Positions 26,297 through 35,886 of a stretch of 64,000 bases of DNA are shown in pieces (position 1 is the first letter of the stretch; every line of letters begins with the position of its first letter). The notes under the pieces are model-generated. The model was given only the letters and a program-made list of their open reading frames with translations, was not told the DNA's origin and did no database searches. This DNA is from an uncultured Bacteroidota bacterium (GTDB taxonomy: Bacteria > Bacteroidota > Bacteroidia > Flavobacteriales > Flavobacteriaceae). Position numbers and translations under genes: made by a program. The stretch lies in the NCBI GenBank assembly GCA_902597545.1, contig CACJYD010000004.1, positions 19,988-83,987 on the forward strand. Direction: 5' to 3'.

Positions 26297-26834
26297 AATC
26301 TTGTTTTTCTTTTACATATTATTTTTTTCATCATTTAATATTTTTAGTCAAGAATTAATAATTGGAGAGGAAAGAATTGAACCTGGTATTGTTTTAATTT
26401 TCGAAGGTGCTGTTAAAGATGTTGTAATTCCCAAATCCAATAATTTGAGTGTTGAAGAAACTAATGTACATATTGAAGCGAGAGTTAATTGGGATTCTTT
26501 AAATATCCCCGAGGGGACTCCGGCAGGTGGATTTGTACCATTCTTAAAAATAAGTTCTGTTATATTAAATCAAAGTACTGGTCTAAAAACATTTGTTGAT
26601 CTTACTCCTCACATCAATCTGATTGATAACTTTCATTATGCACGAAATATTGCCCTTCCTGGGAAGGTTGATGATTTATATACAGTTGAATTTAAAATCA
26701 ATCCTCCACACGTTTATGATTTAGCTTTTCATAAAGATTGGGCTGAAAAATTTGGTAAAGACTTATTCAAAGGAAAATCCTATACTTATGAAGATGTTGA
26801 CTTTGAGGAGATTGCAAAGGCTAACAGAGAATAA
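26283..26834 (+). CDS. Tp34/P19-family periplasmic metal-binding protein
   Basis: The 183-residue protein has a signal peptide (F-F-S-S-F-N-I-F-S-Q) and matches the Tp34/P19 family: V-H-I-E-A-R-V-N-W at about residue 62, G-T-P-A-G-G-F-V-P-F-L near 80, N-F-H-Y-A-R-N-I-A-L-P-G near 117, and D-L-A-F-H-K-D-W near 150. Family members bind copper or iron in the periplasm and support iron uptake, commonly beside an FTR1-type permease. No such permease is next to it here. It is translationally coupled to SCO1, which points towards copper handling. Confidence 0.78.
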   Translation: MKALKILFFFYILFFSSFNIFSQELIIGEERIEPGIVLIFEGAVKDVVIPKSNNLSVEETNVHIEARVNWDSLNIPEGTPAGGFVPFLKISSVILNQSTGLKTFVDLTPHINLIDNFHYARNIALPGKVDDLYTVEFKINPPHVYDLAFHKDWAEKFGKDLFKGKSYTYEDVDFEEIAKANRE

Positions 26835-26871
26835 AATTTTTTGCTAAATTTATTTAAATCAAAAAAATATT

Positions 26872-27711
26872 ATGAAAAAGTTACTATTTATAGTTAGCCT
26901 ATTATTAATTGGCTGCGAGACAAATCAAAACAGGGATAATGCAACATGGACATTTGATGCATCAACTGGAGACTATATTGAATGGCAAAGTGAAAATGAT
27001 TTTGCAAATGAAATGACAAATGCTGCTTTTGTTCATTTATATAATGTTGAGTATGAAAAAGCAATGGTATTTTTCGAAAAAGCATTGGAATATGACCCAT
27101 CACTATTTGGACCACATGTAGTTTTAGCTGGATTTTCGGAAGATGGATCTGAGAAACAACAAATGCATATATCTAAAGCCAAGGAATTGGTTGAAAATAA
27201 AAATAATACTTCGAAACTTTTTGTTTCACTTTTAGACTTAGATAAAGGAGGAAGTTGGCCACTTGTTACACAAGGTGCTCATGATGTTTGGAAATCAATG
27301 AGAGATATTGAACCGAAAGGTAAACTTATTCATTACTATTATGCATTTACTATTCCTGGAATGGAAAATAAAATTCAAGAAATGGAAACACTTTTAGCTG
27401 AGCTAAAAGATGGTACTGGTGATAGTGAATCTCTTGCTGTTAGCGGTGATCATTCATTCATGATAGCTCCAATAGTAAATACACTGGGCTATTTTTATTA
27501 CAACATTGGAAATAAGGAAGAGGCAAAAAACCTATTTGAAGAGTATCTTAATCTTTATCCAGATGGATATAATTCATATGATTCGATGGGTGAGTTTTAT
27601 TACAATGAGGGTGATATGGAAAATGCTCTAAAATTTTATAAAAAAGCAAAAGAAATGTACCCAGCTGCAACTTCAGCAAATATGATGATTGAAGAAATTT
27701 CAAAATCTTAA
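26872..27711 (+). CDS. TPR lipoprotein
   Basis: The 279-residue protein has a lipoprotein signal (L-L-L-I-G-C-E) and tetratricopeptide repeats near residues 55-90 (Y-E-K-A-M-V-F-F-E-K-A-L-E-Y-D-P) and 210-270 (E-A-K-N-L-F-E-E-Y-L-N-L-Y-P; N-A-L-K-F-Y-K-K-A-K-E-M-Y-P). TPRs mediate protein contacts; nothing shows a specific partner. It lies 37 bases after the Tp34-like gene and is followed by a bidirectional terminator. Confidence 0.82.
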   Translation: MKKLLFIVSLLLIGCETNQNRDNATWTFDASTGDYIEWQSENDFANEMTNAAFVHLYNVEYEKAMVFFEKALEYDPSLFGPHVVLAGFSEDGSEKQQMHISKAKELVENKNNTSKLFVSLLDLDKGGSWPLVTQGAHDVWKSMRDIEPKGKLIHYYYAFTIPGMENKIQEMETLLAELKDGTGDSESLAVSGDHSFMIAPIVNTLGYFYYNIGNKEEAKNLFEEYLNLYPDGYNSYDSMGEFYYNEGDMENALKFYKKAKEMYPAATSANMMIEEISKS

Positions 27712-27717
27712 ATTATA

Positions 27718-27753
27718 TTAAGGGTAAAATCTAATAACGATTTTGCCCTTAAT
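27718..27753. terminator. Bidirectional rho-independent terminator
   Basis: TTAAGGGTAAAATC and GATTTTGCCCTTAA form a 14-bp stem with one G-T pair around the loop TAATAAC. A- and T-rich arms lie on both sides, so it can stop both the TPR gene and the convergent RidA-like gene, whose stop codon overlaps the arm. Confidence 0.8.
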
Positions 27754-28288
27754 TATTTTCCACTTCTAAAATTAAATCAATTTCTACGGCAATATTCATT
27801 GGTAATGAATTCATTCCCAATGCTACTCGAGTATGCTTACCTCTATCACCAAAAACTTCAACTAATAAATCAGAACATCCATTTATAACTTTTGGTTGAT
27901 CTGTAAAATTAGATGCTGAATTAACCATACCATTTACTCTAATGATTTGTTTCACATTTTTAAGATCACCAATTGCAGATTTAATTGTAGAAATCAAATT
28001 TATGCCTGTAGCTCTAGCTGCTTCATAGCCCTGATGAATAGTCAAGTCATATCCCAACTTTCCCTTGATGTATTCACCATCATTTTTTAGTGGTCCTTTT
28101 CCAGAGATAAATAAAAGATTTCCCGATTGAACAGTATTTACATAATTTGCAACGGGGTCAGATGGAATCATTAGTTCAATTCCTAACTCCTTCAACTTGG
28201 ATTCAGGATCAAAATTGGAATCTTGATCTTTCTTTTCTGGAACACATGCAACAATTAATAGTAACAGTAAATAAAATATTTTCTTCAC
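27749..28288 (-). CDS. RidA/YjgF-like lipoprotein
   Basis: The 179-residue protein starts with GTG and has a lipoprotein signal (L-L-I-V-A-C-V-P), about 50 residues more than a normal cytoplasmic RidA. The rest is a complete RidA fold: L-L-F-I-S-G-K-G-P-L, then V-N-G-M-V-N-S-A, and H-T-R-V-A-L-G-M-N-S-L-P-M-N-I-A-V-E-I, with the Arg that binds the substrate carboxylate in true RidA. RidA hydrolyses reactive enamine/imine intermediates; an exported version must have another substrate or role. Confidence 0.88.
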   Translation of the reverse strand: MKKIFYLLLLLIVACVPEKKDQDSNFDPESKLKELGIELMIPSDPVANYVNTVQSGNLLFISGKGPLKNDGEYIKGKLGYDLTIHQGYEAARATGINLISTIKSAIGDLKNVKQIIRVNGMVNSASNFTDQPKVINGCSDLLVEVFGDRGKHTRVALGMNSLPMNIAVEIDLILEVENN

Positions 28289-28314
28289 TTTTATATAATA
28301 TTTTAAATTAAAAA

Positions 28315-29163
28315 TTATCCAAGATATACGTCAAGGCTCATCATGACAATGAATCCAGCAATTAAACCCATTGTTGCTAAATCTGTATTTCCACCTCTCT
28401 GACTTTCAGGAATTACCTCTTCAACAACAATAAAAATCATTGCACCAGCAGCGAATGATAATGCATATGGTAATATTGGCCAAACAAGAATTACTAATGC
28501 AGCACCAATGACTGCAAAGATTGGTTCTACTATAGCTGATAGCTGTCCCCATATCCAGGATTTAGTTCTGCTAAAACCTGCTCTTCTCACAGGCATAGAT
28601 ACGGCAAAACCTTCAGGAAAATTTTGAATTCCTATACCAATTCCTAATGCAACAGCAGCTCCGAGTGTATATACATTAGCAAATTCTGGAATAACTAAAG
28701 CCCCAAAAGCAACTCCAACTGCTAATCCTTCTGGAATATTATGAATAGCAATAGCTAATACAAGTAAAGAAGTTTTTTTAAGATCTGTCTTGGGCCCTTC
28801 TGCTTCTTTCATTTTTCCAAAAATATGTAAGTGTGGGATTGCCTTATCTAATATGAACATGAAAAGTGCTCCAATGAAAAAACCAATTGCTGGAGGTAAA
28901 AATGATGGCAGAGTTGATTGTCCCAACTCATTCTGAACCTCAACTGCATCAATAGCTGGTGCTATTAATGACCAAAAACTTGCAGCAATCATTACACCAC
29001 CAGTAAATCCTAAAGCCATATCAAGAACTTTTCTATTTGAGCCCTTGAACAAAAAGACAAGAGCAGCTCCAATAGCTGTCATGATCCAAGTAAATAGACC
29101 AGCATAAAGTGCTTGTAATATTGGATTGGTTTGAGATTGAAAAAATTCTAATATAGAATTCAT
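28315..29163 (-). CDS. ZIP family metal transporter
   Basis: This 282-residue protein has eight predicted membrane helices and the two ZIP signature helices, A-I-H-N-I-P-E-G-L-A-V-G-V-A-F-G in helix 4 and Q-N-F-P-E-G-F-A-V-S in helix 5, holding the metal ligands His, Asn and Glu. The usual His-rich loop between helices 3 and 4 is short (H-L-H-I-F-G). ZIP proteins move zinc, iron or manganese into the cytoplasm; it resembles ZupT/GufA. A 19-bp palindrome just before the start could be its operator. Confidence 0.9.
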   Translation of the reverse strand: MNSILEFFQSQTNPILQALYAGLFTWIMTAIGAALVFLFKGSNRKVLDMALGFTGGVMIAASFWSLIAPAIDAVEVQNELGQSTLPSFLPPAIGFFIGALFMFILDKAIPHLHIFGKMKEAEGPKTDLKKTSLLVLAIAIHNIPEGLAVGVAFGALVIPEFANVYTLGAAVALGIGIGIQNFPEGFAVSMPVRRAGFSRTKSWIWGQLSAIVEPIFAVIGAALVILVWPILPYALSFAAGAMIFIVVEEVIPESQRGGNTDLATMGLIAGFIVMMSLDVYLG

Positions 29164-29174
29164 TATTTAGTTAA

Positions 29175-29193
29175 TTAAAACAACCTGTTTTAA
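29175..29193. promoter_or_regulatory. 19-bp palindrome upstream of ZIP gene, possible operator
   Basis: TTAAAACA-ACC-TGTTTTAA is an 8-bp perfect inverted repeat with a 3-bp centre, 11 bases before the ZIP start. It lies between the prenyl synthase stop and the ZIP start on the minus strand. It could be a metal-regulator site or a weak hairpin ending the upstream transcript. No T-tract supports a strong terminator. Confidence 0.4.
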
Positions 29194-29216
29194 AGTTCAC
29201 ACATCAAAGATATGAA

Positions 29217-30191
<975 letters not shown>

Positions 30192-30297
30192 TATATAAAT
30201 GCTAAAATACATTATATAAATATTAAAAGGTAAATTAGAGGTTTAGAAACTTAAGAAAGTTATATAGTTTTATAGTTTCTTTTAGATATTTGTAATT

Positions 30298-32025
30298 ATG
30301 TACAGAACTAATAATTGTGGAGAGCTTAAAATTTCAGATGTTGGAAAAGCTGTAACTCTTGCAGGTTGGGTTCAAAAAATAAGGAATAAAGGTTTTTTAA
30401 TTTGGATTGATCTCAGAGACAGATATGGCATAACTCAGCTTATCATAAATTCTGAAAAAAGTTCAAAAAAAGTTATTGATTCTGTAAAAGATATTGGAAG
30501 AGAATTTGTAATTCAAGTTGAAGGAGAAGTAATTAAAAGAGAAGCAATAAATAAGAATATCCCAACTGGTGAAATTGAGATATTAGTTACAGAAATAAAT
30601 ATTTTAAATTCATCCAAGGTACCCCCTTTTACAATTGAAAATGAAACTGATGGAGGTGAGGAATTAAGAATGAAGTATAGGTATCTAGACCTAAGAAGAC
30701 CAGCTTTAAAAGACAACATTATTTTTAGGAATGAATTAACTTTTCAAGTGCGTAAGTACTTAAAAGAGGAGGGATTTATTGATATTGAAACTCCCTATTT
30801 AATCAAATCAACACCTGAGGGAGCAAGAGATTTTGTAGTTCCTTCTAGAATAAATCCTGGAGAATTTTATGCACTTCCACAATCACCTCAAACATTTAAA
30901 CAGTTGCTTATGGTATCTGGATTTGATAAATATGTTCAAATTGTAAAATGTTTTAGGGATGAGGATCTTAGAGCTGATAGGCAACCAGAATTTACTCAAA
31001 TTGATTGTGAAATGTCATTTGTCAATCAAGAGGATATCCTAAATACTTTTGAAGGATTAGTCAAAAATTTATTTAAAGTTTGTATCGGAGCATCTTTGGA
31101 AAAATTTGATCGTATATCCTACGCTGATGCAATGGAACTTTATGGGTCTGACAAGCCAGATACACGATTTGGAATGAAGTTTTTAAACCTTTCAGAAAAA
31201 GCTAAGGGAAGTGGTTTTAAAATTTTTGATTCAAGTGAATCTATTTATGCATTTACTATTGAAAATGGTGAATCTTTTTCAAGAAAAGATATTGATTATT
31301 ATACAGACTGGGTTAAAAGACCTCAAATTGGTGCTCTTGGTTTGATTTGGATAAAGCACAATCAAGATGGGTCAGTCAAATCTTCAGTTGATAAATTCTT
31401 TAATGAAGAACAATTAAAATCAATGACAGGCTCGAAAGCTGGAGATCTAACATTTATAATATCTGGTGATAAGAAAAAGACACTTACTCAACTTGGGAGT
31501 TTGAGAATACATGTTGGCGAAAAACTAGGGCTTAGAGATAAAAATAAATTTAATGCATTATGGGTTACTGACTTTCCTATGTTCGAATGGGATGAAGAAG
31601 CTAAAAGATATCATGCAATGCATCATCCATTTACATCACCAGTTAAAAATACAATTGGGGAGGATCCAGGATCAACTCTAGCTAATGCTTATGACCTTGT
31701 TATAAATGGAAATGAAATTGGTGGTGGATCAATAAGAATTCATGATCAAAAACTACAAGAGGAAGTTTTCTCTATTTTAGGGTTTTCTAAAAAAGAGGCG
31801 TTTGATCAATTTGGATTTTTACTAGAAGCTTTTACTTATGGTGCACCTCCGCATGGCGGTATTGCATTTGGATTAGACAGATTAGCTGCTGTGATGAAAG
31901 GTGAAGAATCAATCAGAGACTATATAGCATTTCCAAAAAACAATAGTGGACGAGATGTTATGATTGACAGCCCATCAATTATTGATAAAGACCAATTGGA
32001 TGATTTAAATATTAAAATCAAATAA
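30298..32025 (+). CDS. aspS: Aspartyl-tRNA synthetase
   Basis: The 575-residue class II synthetase has the N-terminal OB anticodon-binding domain ([10 protein letters not shown] at about 22-31), motif 2 ([16 protein letters not shown]) near residue 220, the bacterial GAD insertion domain at about 290-400 and motif 3 (G-I-A-F-G-L-D-R-L) near the end. The length is normal for the bacterial type, which charges tRNA-Asp in the cytoplasm. A small membrane-protein ORF follows after one base. Confidence 0.97.
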   Translation: MYRTNNCGELKISDVGKAVTLAGWVQKIRNKGFLIWIDLRDRYGITQLIINSEKSSKKVIDSVKDIGREFVIQVEGEVIKREAINKNIPTGEIEILVTEINILNSSKVPPFTIENETDGGEELRMKYRYLDLRRPALKDNIIFRNELTFQVRKYLKEEGFIDIETPYLIKSTPEGARDFVVPSRINPGEFYALPQSPQTFKQLLMVSGFDKYVQIVKCFRDEDLRADRQPEFTQIDCEMSFVNQEDILNTFEGLVKNLFKVCIGASLEKFDRISYADAMELYGSDKPDTRFGMKFLNLSEKAKGSGFKIFDSSESIYAFTIENGESFSRKDIDYYTDWVKRPQIGALGLIWIKHNQDGSVKSSVDKFFNEEQLKSMTGSKAGDLTFIISGDKKKTLTQLGSLRIHVGEKLGLRDKNKFNALWVTDFPMFEWDEEAKRYHAMHHPFTSPVKNTIGEDPGSTLANAYDLVINGNEIGGGSIRIHDQKLQEEVFSILGFSKKEAFDQFGFLLEAFTYGAPPHGGIAFGLDRLAAVMKGEESIRDYIAFPKNNSGRDVMIDSPSIIDKDQLDDLNIKIK

Positions 32026-32026
32026 T

Positions 32027-32233
32027 TTGTTTCTACGAATTTTACTATACATTATTTTTATTCTGGATTTGGCTCTACTGTTTTTCGGATTGTATAAAAA
32101 AAATACAGATATCGAACTTGGTGAAAAATTAATTGGAAGTAGTGTTCTTGCTTTCTGTTTTATTTTCTTACCTATCTTTCTTTACTACCGCTACAGTAAG
32201 AGAAATTTAGAGGATTATATTTATAAAGACTAA
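32027..32233 (+). CDS. Small two-helix membrane protein
   Basis: The 68-residue ORF starts with TTG one base after the aspS stop. It has two hydrophobic helices (I-L-L-Y-I-I-F-I-L-D-L-A-L-L-F-F and V-L-A-F-C-F-I-F-L-P-I-F-L) separated by a short charged loop and a charged tail. Placement tight against aspS and a 4-base overlap with tadA suggest a real gene. I recognise no family. Confidence 0.65.
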   Translation: MFLRILLYIIFILDLALLFFGLYKKNTDIELGEKLIGSSVLAFCFIFLPIFLYYRYSKRNLEDYIYKD

Positions 32234-32685
32234 GTTTTTTTCAGTTTCCTTTTTTTAATAAAAAAGGCATCAATTAGTAATTTACACTCATTAGATAAAA
32301 CTCCATAAGAAACTTTTGTTTTAGGATGTAATGTTGTATTTAATTTTCTGTATCCTCTGTGAGGATCACTAGCTCCAAAAACCAGTCTTGATAATTGTGC
32401 CCAATACATAGCACCAGCACACATTTGGCACGGCTCCAATGTAACATATAATGTACAATCATTTAAATATTTACCTCCTAAATAATTAGCTGCAGATGTT
32501 ATAGCTTGCATTTCAGCGTGAGCAGTTACATCATTTAGCATTTCTGTTAAATTATGAGCTCTAGCAATAATTTTATCATTTGAAACAATTACAGCACCAA
32601 CAGGAACTTCATCTTTTTCAAAAGCCGTTTTGGCTTCAGCAAGGGCTTTGGACATATAGAAAATATCTTTTTCTTTCTGGTTCAT
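32230..32685 (-). CDS. tadA: tRNA-specific adenosine deaminase
   Basis: This 151-residue protein has the deaminase zinc site H-A-E-M-Q-A-I at about residues 56-62 and P-C-Q-M-C-A-G-A-M at about 86-94. The early segment V-P-V-G-A-V-I-V and the late R-L-V-F-G-A-S-D-P are typical for TadA, which converts A34 to inosine in tRNA-Arg. A related guanine deaminase is the alternative but TadA fits better. The ATG overlaps the dgt stop by one base, so the two are cotranscribed. Confidence 0.9.
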   Translation of the reverse strand: MNQKEKDIFYMSKALAEAKTAFEKDEVPVGAVIVSNDKIIARAHNLTEMLNDVTAHAEMQAITSAANYLGGKYLNDCTLYVTLEPCQMCAGAMYWAQLSRLVFGASDPHRGYRKLNTTLHPKTKVSYGVLSNECKLLIDAFFIKKRKLKKT

Positions 32686-34004
32686 TAACTTAATTTTTTA
32701 TACCATTCAAGTGCTAATCCGTCGGTTAAACTAGCAATAAAACAACTAACATCTAACAGACTTGAATATAAATCTGTATCTCTGTTTAAATATTCCTTTG
32801 GAATACATTCCAAAGCTAATTCATCAAATGCACTTACTTTGTCATTTCTCCAATTTATAACTGAATTTGTAAATGTCTTCAAAAGGAAATTTAAAACCTT
32901 ATATCCTGTGAGTTCTTTTTCAATCACCTCTTTAGACTTATAGACTTTTTCAATACTAATCTCAATTATTCCATCCATTTGTGCTTTAAATTTACTTATG
33001 GACATTAAAGATTTATCGAATGTTCCATCCAATATTTTTTCTTCATTTTCAATAAATATTTTTACTGCTTCATTAATTAATGTGTTAATTGCTAATGCTC
33101 TCAAGTATGCAATTCTTTGAGACTTCAATCCCATTTTTGAATATTTTTCTTTATCAATTGTATCCTTAACAAGCTTAACTAAATATTCAAGAGCAAATTC
33201 TTCAGGAATCCAATCCAGATTTATTCCATCCTCAAAATCAATTAATGTGTAACAAATATCATCAGCCGCTTCAACTAAAAAAGCTAAAGGATGTCTATTG
33301 TAATTTGAGTCACCGATTTTTAAATTTAGTTCCTCAGCAACTTCATCAAAAAAGATATGTTGGTTAGAAAAGAAACCATATTTTTTATCCTTAATATTCT
33401 TTGTTGGCTTGTATGGAAGTGAGGCTTTTGGGTATTTTGTAAATGCTCCTAGAGTTGCATAGCTTAATCTCAAACCTCCTGGTGATCCAATTTTACTTTC
33501 TGTTAATATTTTAAATCCATTGGCATTACCCTCAAAATTACACAGGTCATGATACTGAACTTTTGTTAACTCGCTTTTATATTTTTCTCCTTCACCAATT
33601 TTAAAAAAATCTCCAATTGCTGACTCTCCACTGTGACCAAATGGTGGATTCCCAATATCGTGAGCTAAACAAGCAGCAGCTACAATACTCCCAAAATCAT
33701 TTGTTTGAAATCCATGAATTTGATTTAAATATGGATACTTTTCTAAAATGTGTTTTCCAACTGTACGCCCTAAACTTCTACCAACGACAGATACTTCTAA
33801 ACTGTGTGTTAATCTTGTATGGACGAAACTTGTTTTTGAAAATGGTACAACTTGTGTTTTGTCTTGAAGTGTTCTAAAAAATGATGAGAAAACAATTCTA
33901 TCATAGTCAACATCAAATCCAACTCTCGTTTCATCTTGCTCTGACCTAAGTCTTTTTAAACTATCTCCATGTCTTTTTAATGATAAAAGGTTTTCCCATT
34001 TCAT
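32685..34004 (-). CDS. dgt: Deoxyguanosinetriphosphate triphosphohydrolase (dNTPase)
   Basis: The 439-residue HD-domain protein opens with L-L-S-L-K-R-H-G-D and has R-T-L-Q-D-K-T-Q-V-V-P, T-R-L-T-H-S-L-E-V, and the metal site C-L-A-H-D-I-G-N-P-P-F-G-H-S-G-E at about residues 112-127, all typical of Dgt. It splits dNTPs to nucleoside and triphosphate and so shapes the dNTP pool. The length matches the Bacteroidota-type dGTPase. It forms a two-gene unit with tadA. Confidence 0.93.
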   Translation of the reverse strand: MKWENLLSLKRHGDSLKRLRSEQDETRVGFDVDYDRIVFSSFFRTLQDKTQVVPFSKTSFVHTRLTHSLEVSVVGRSLGRTVGKHILEKYPYLNQIHGFQTNDFGSIVAAACLAHDIGNPPFGHSGESAIGDFFKIGEGEKYKSELTKVQYHDLCNFEGNANGFKILTESKIGSPGGLRLSYATLGAFTKYPKASLPYKPTKNIKDKKYGFFSNQHIFFDEVAEELNLKIGDSNYNRHPLAFLVEAADDICYTLIDFEDGINLDWIPEEFALEYLVKLVKDTIDKEKYSKMGLKSQRIAYLRALAINTLINEAVKIFIENEEKILDGTFDKSLMSISKFKAQMDGIIEISIEKVYKSKEVIEKELTGYKVLNFLLKTFTNSVINWRNDKVSAFDELALECIPKEYLNRDTDLYSSLLDVSCFIASLTDGLALEWYKKLS

Positions 34005-34055
34005 TAATGCAATTTAAATATTTTTGAGAATTGGAAAGATGAAAAAATAAATGTT

Positions 34056-34877
34056 TTATAATTTAAATTTCATCAACCTTGCAGCTGAGCTACTTTTTTC
34101 ATCTTCAGAGGTTATCCAGAATGTTGTTGGATCAATAATTTTTATAGCCTCAACCTGAGTTTTCCCGATTGGGATTTCATACATATCAATTTTTTGATTT
34201 TTATTGTTTAAACTAAAATCAGAAATTATTAAAACGTAATATTCATCAAACTTGATAGTTGATGTCAGAGCTAATGTATTTGTTTCTTTATCGTAATCAC
34301 CACCAGTGACTATTGAATCAGTATTTAAACTACCAATTTTTTTTGCCTGATAATTTCCTCCATTTTTTGGAAGAGAGTAGATTTCAGTAATTTTTTTTCG
34401 TTTATTTTTTGTGAATATTAACAGTTTATCCTCAAAAGAGATTAAAGCTTCAGCATCATACTCTGATCGTCTATAAATTCTCCTAAATTTTTTTTGTTCT
34501 GGATATGAAAAATTTATCACCTCAACATTTTCATTAGAAGACTTTTGAATTGGGATTTTAACAATAGATAAATTTTTTCTTGTATCATAATTATTCCCCA
34601 TGTTAGCAACATATAAAAACTCTTCGTCTTTAGTTATGTCCTCCCAATCAGTATTTTTAACCCCAGCAATCTTTCGGGTCTCAACTATTTTTCCTTTTTC
34701 ATCTAAATAATATAATGCTGGATCCCCTCCAGAATCATTGTGTGTAACAAATTGACCATCTATAATCTCTAATCCAGATGTTTCATCAATAATTTTTGAT
34801 AAACTTATGTCTGTTGTAATTTTCTGCGAATAAGAAAATTGAAATACAATAAGTGTAAGTAGAATACTAATTCTCAT
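34056..34877 (-). CDS. Secreted beta-propeller-like protein downstream of phytase
   Basis: The 273-residue protein has a signal peptide (I-V-F-Q-F-S-Y-S-Q) and repeated beta strands with motifs such as T-H-N-D-S-G-G-D-P-A-L-Y, T-D-W-E-D-I-T, V-A-N-M-G-N-N and F-W-I-T-S-E-D-E. Asp/Gly-rich strand ends of this kind occur in phytase-like and SdiA-regulated propeller proteins. Its start overlaps the phytase stop by 11 bases, so it belongs to the receptor-phytase transcript. A role in phosphate release is inferred from that position only. Confidence 0.6.
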   Translation of the reverse strand: MRISILLTLIVFQFSYSQKITTDISLSKIIDETSGLEIIDGQFVTHNDSGGDPALYYLDEKGKIVETRKIAGVKNTDWEDITKDEEFLYVANMGNNYDTRKNLSIVKIPIQKSSNENVEVINFSYPEQKKFRRIYRRSEYDAEALISFEDKLLIFTKNKRKKITEIYSLPKNGGNYQAKKIGSLNTDSIVTGGDYDKETNTLALTSTIKFDEYYVLIISDFSLNNKNQKIDMYEIPIGKTQVEAIKIIDPTTFWITSEDEKSSSAARLMKFKL

Positions 34878-35886
34878 TTATAATTTTTCTCCAATCTACT
34901 AATTTAAAATTTTGATTCAAACCATCATTATCATCATCTTGAGCAATAAAAAATCCCTTAGGAAATTTTTTAGTAGAAATTGAAGTTACATCAATACCAT
35001 CAGTTTCAGTTGTACCATCAATAGTTTTTCCAGATATAACTCTGAAAAAAGTCTTAGCCTTTAATGATTCTCTATCAATAAGTAAATAACCATTAGATCC
35101 TTGAACAGAAGAAATTAAATACCCTTTACTGTCGCCATCGTCCCTCAATGCCAAACCTTCAAAGTCAGGTTTAAAAAATTTATTTTTCTTAAATATTAAT
35201 TTTCTTTCCTCATCAGTTGTTGGAAAAACATTAATTTCCCATATACCTTTTCTTTCTTGACCTATGTAAACTTTTCCTTTAGATTCATCTGCTACTATAC
35301 CTTCAACTAAAGAGGAAAATCTTAATTTTCTTTCAAATTTAATTTCGGGACTTGATTCATCATTATTATAACTCCACTGCTCTACATTTCCTTTTTTATC
35401 ACTTACAAATAAATATGTATTATACTTATCATCATAAAAAGTAATTCCATATACATCTTTTAAACTTGGAACTACTTCACGAACTATATTTTTTTCTAAT
35501 TCTCCATTGGAATTAAAAATATAAAGATCTATACTATTATGTGTTCTATTTGTTCCAGCAACTAAGTATTTATCTTGACTGAACTTGGATGGTATTATGT
35601 CCACATTATTTATCCTCCCAACCTCATAATCATAGAGCTTATTACCCTCTAAGTCATATACAATTATGCCGAATTTTTTATCAGATGAAACAATTAAGCT
35701 TTTTTCTGGATTGATTAGGTTTTCTAAAACACACATATCATCTGCTGCATCATCACCAGCAAAAACTGGCTCTGTTTCTACATCAGCTTCAACTTCAATA
35801 TATAACAAAGAGCCTAATAAATTAGGCTCTTGTGAATTTAAAATGCTAGTAAAAATTAAACTAGCAAAAAATAATTTTTTAACCAT
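34867..35886 (-). CDS. Beta-propeller phytase
   Basis: The 339-residue protein has a signal peptide (F-T-S-I-L-N-S-Q) and the beta-propeller phytase pattern: G-D-D-A-A-D-D-M near residue 43, S-L-I-V-S-S-D-K-K-F-G-I-I-V-Y-D-L-E-G near 65-83, G-R-I-N-N-V-D, V-S-D-K-K-G-N-V near 150 and F-E-G-L-A-L-R-D-D-G near 245. The many acidic residues are the calcium and phosphate sites of the family, which frees phosphate from phytate outside the cell. Its ATG overlaps the stop of the TonB receptor upstream, a firm sign that receptor and enzyme act together. Confidence 0.88.
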   Translation of the reverse strand: MVKKLFFASLIFTSILNSQEPNLLGSLLYIEVEADVETEPVFAGDDAADDMCVLENLINPEKSLIVSSDKKFGIIVYDLEGNKLYDYEVGRINNVDIIPSKFSQDKYLVAGTNRTHNSIDLYIFNSNGELEKNIVREVVPSLKDVYGITFYDDKYNTYLFVSDKKGNVEQWSYNNDESSPEIKFERKLRFSSLVEGIVADESKGKVYIGQERKGIWEINVFPTTDEERKLIFKKNKFFKPDFEGLALRDDGDSKGYLISSVQGSNGYLLIDRESLKAKTFFRVISGKTIDGTTETDGIDVTSISTKKFPKGFFIAQDDDNDGLNQNFKLVDWRKIINEN

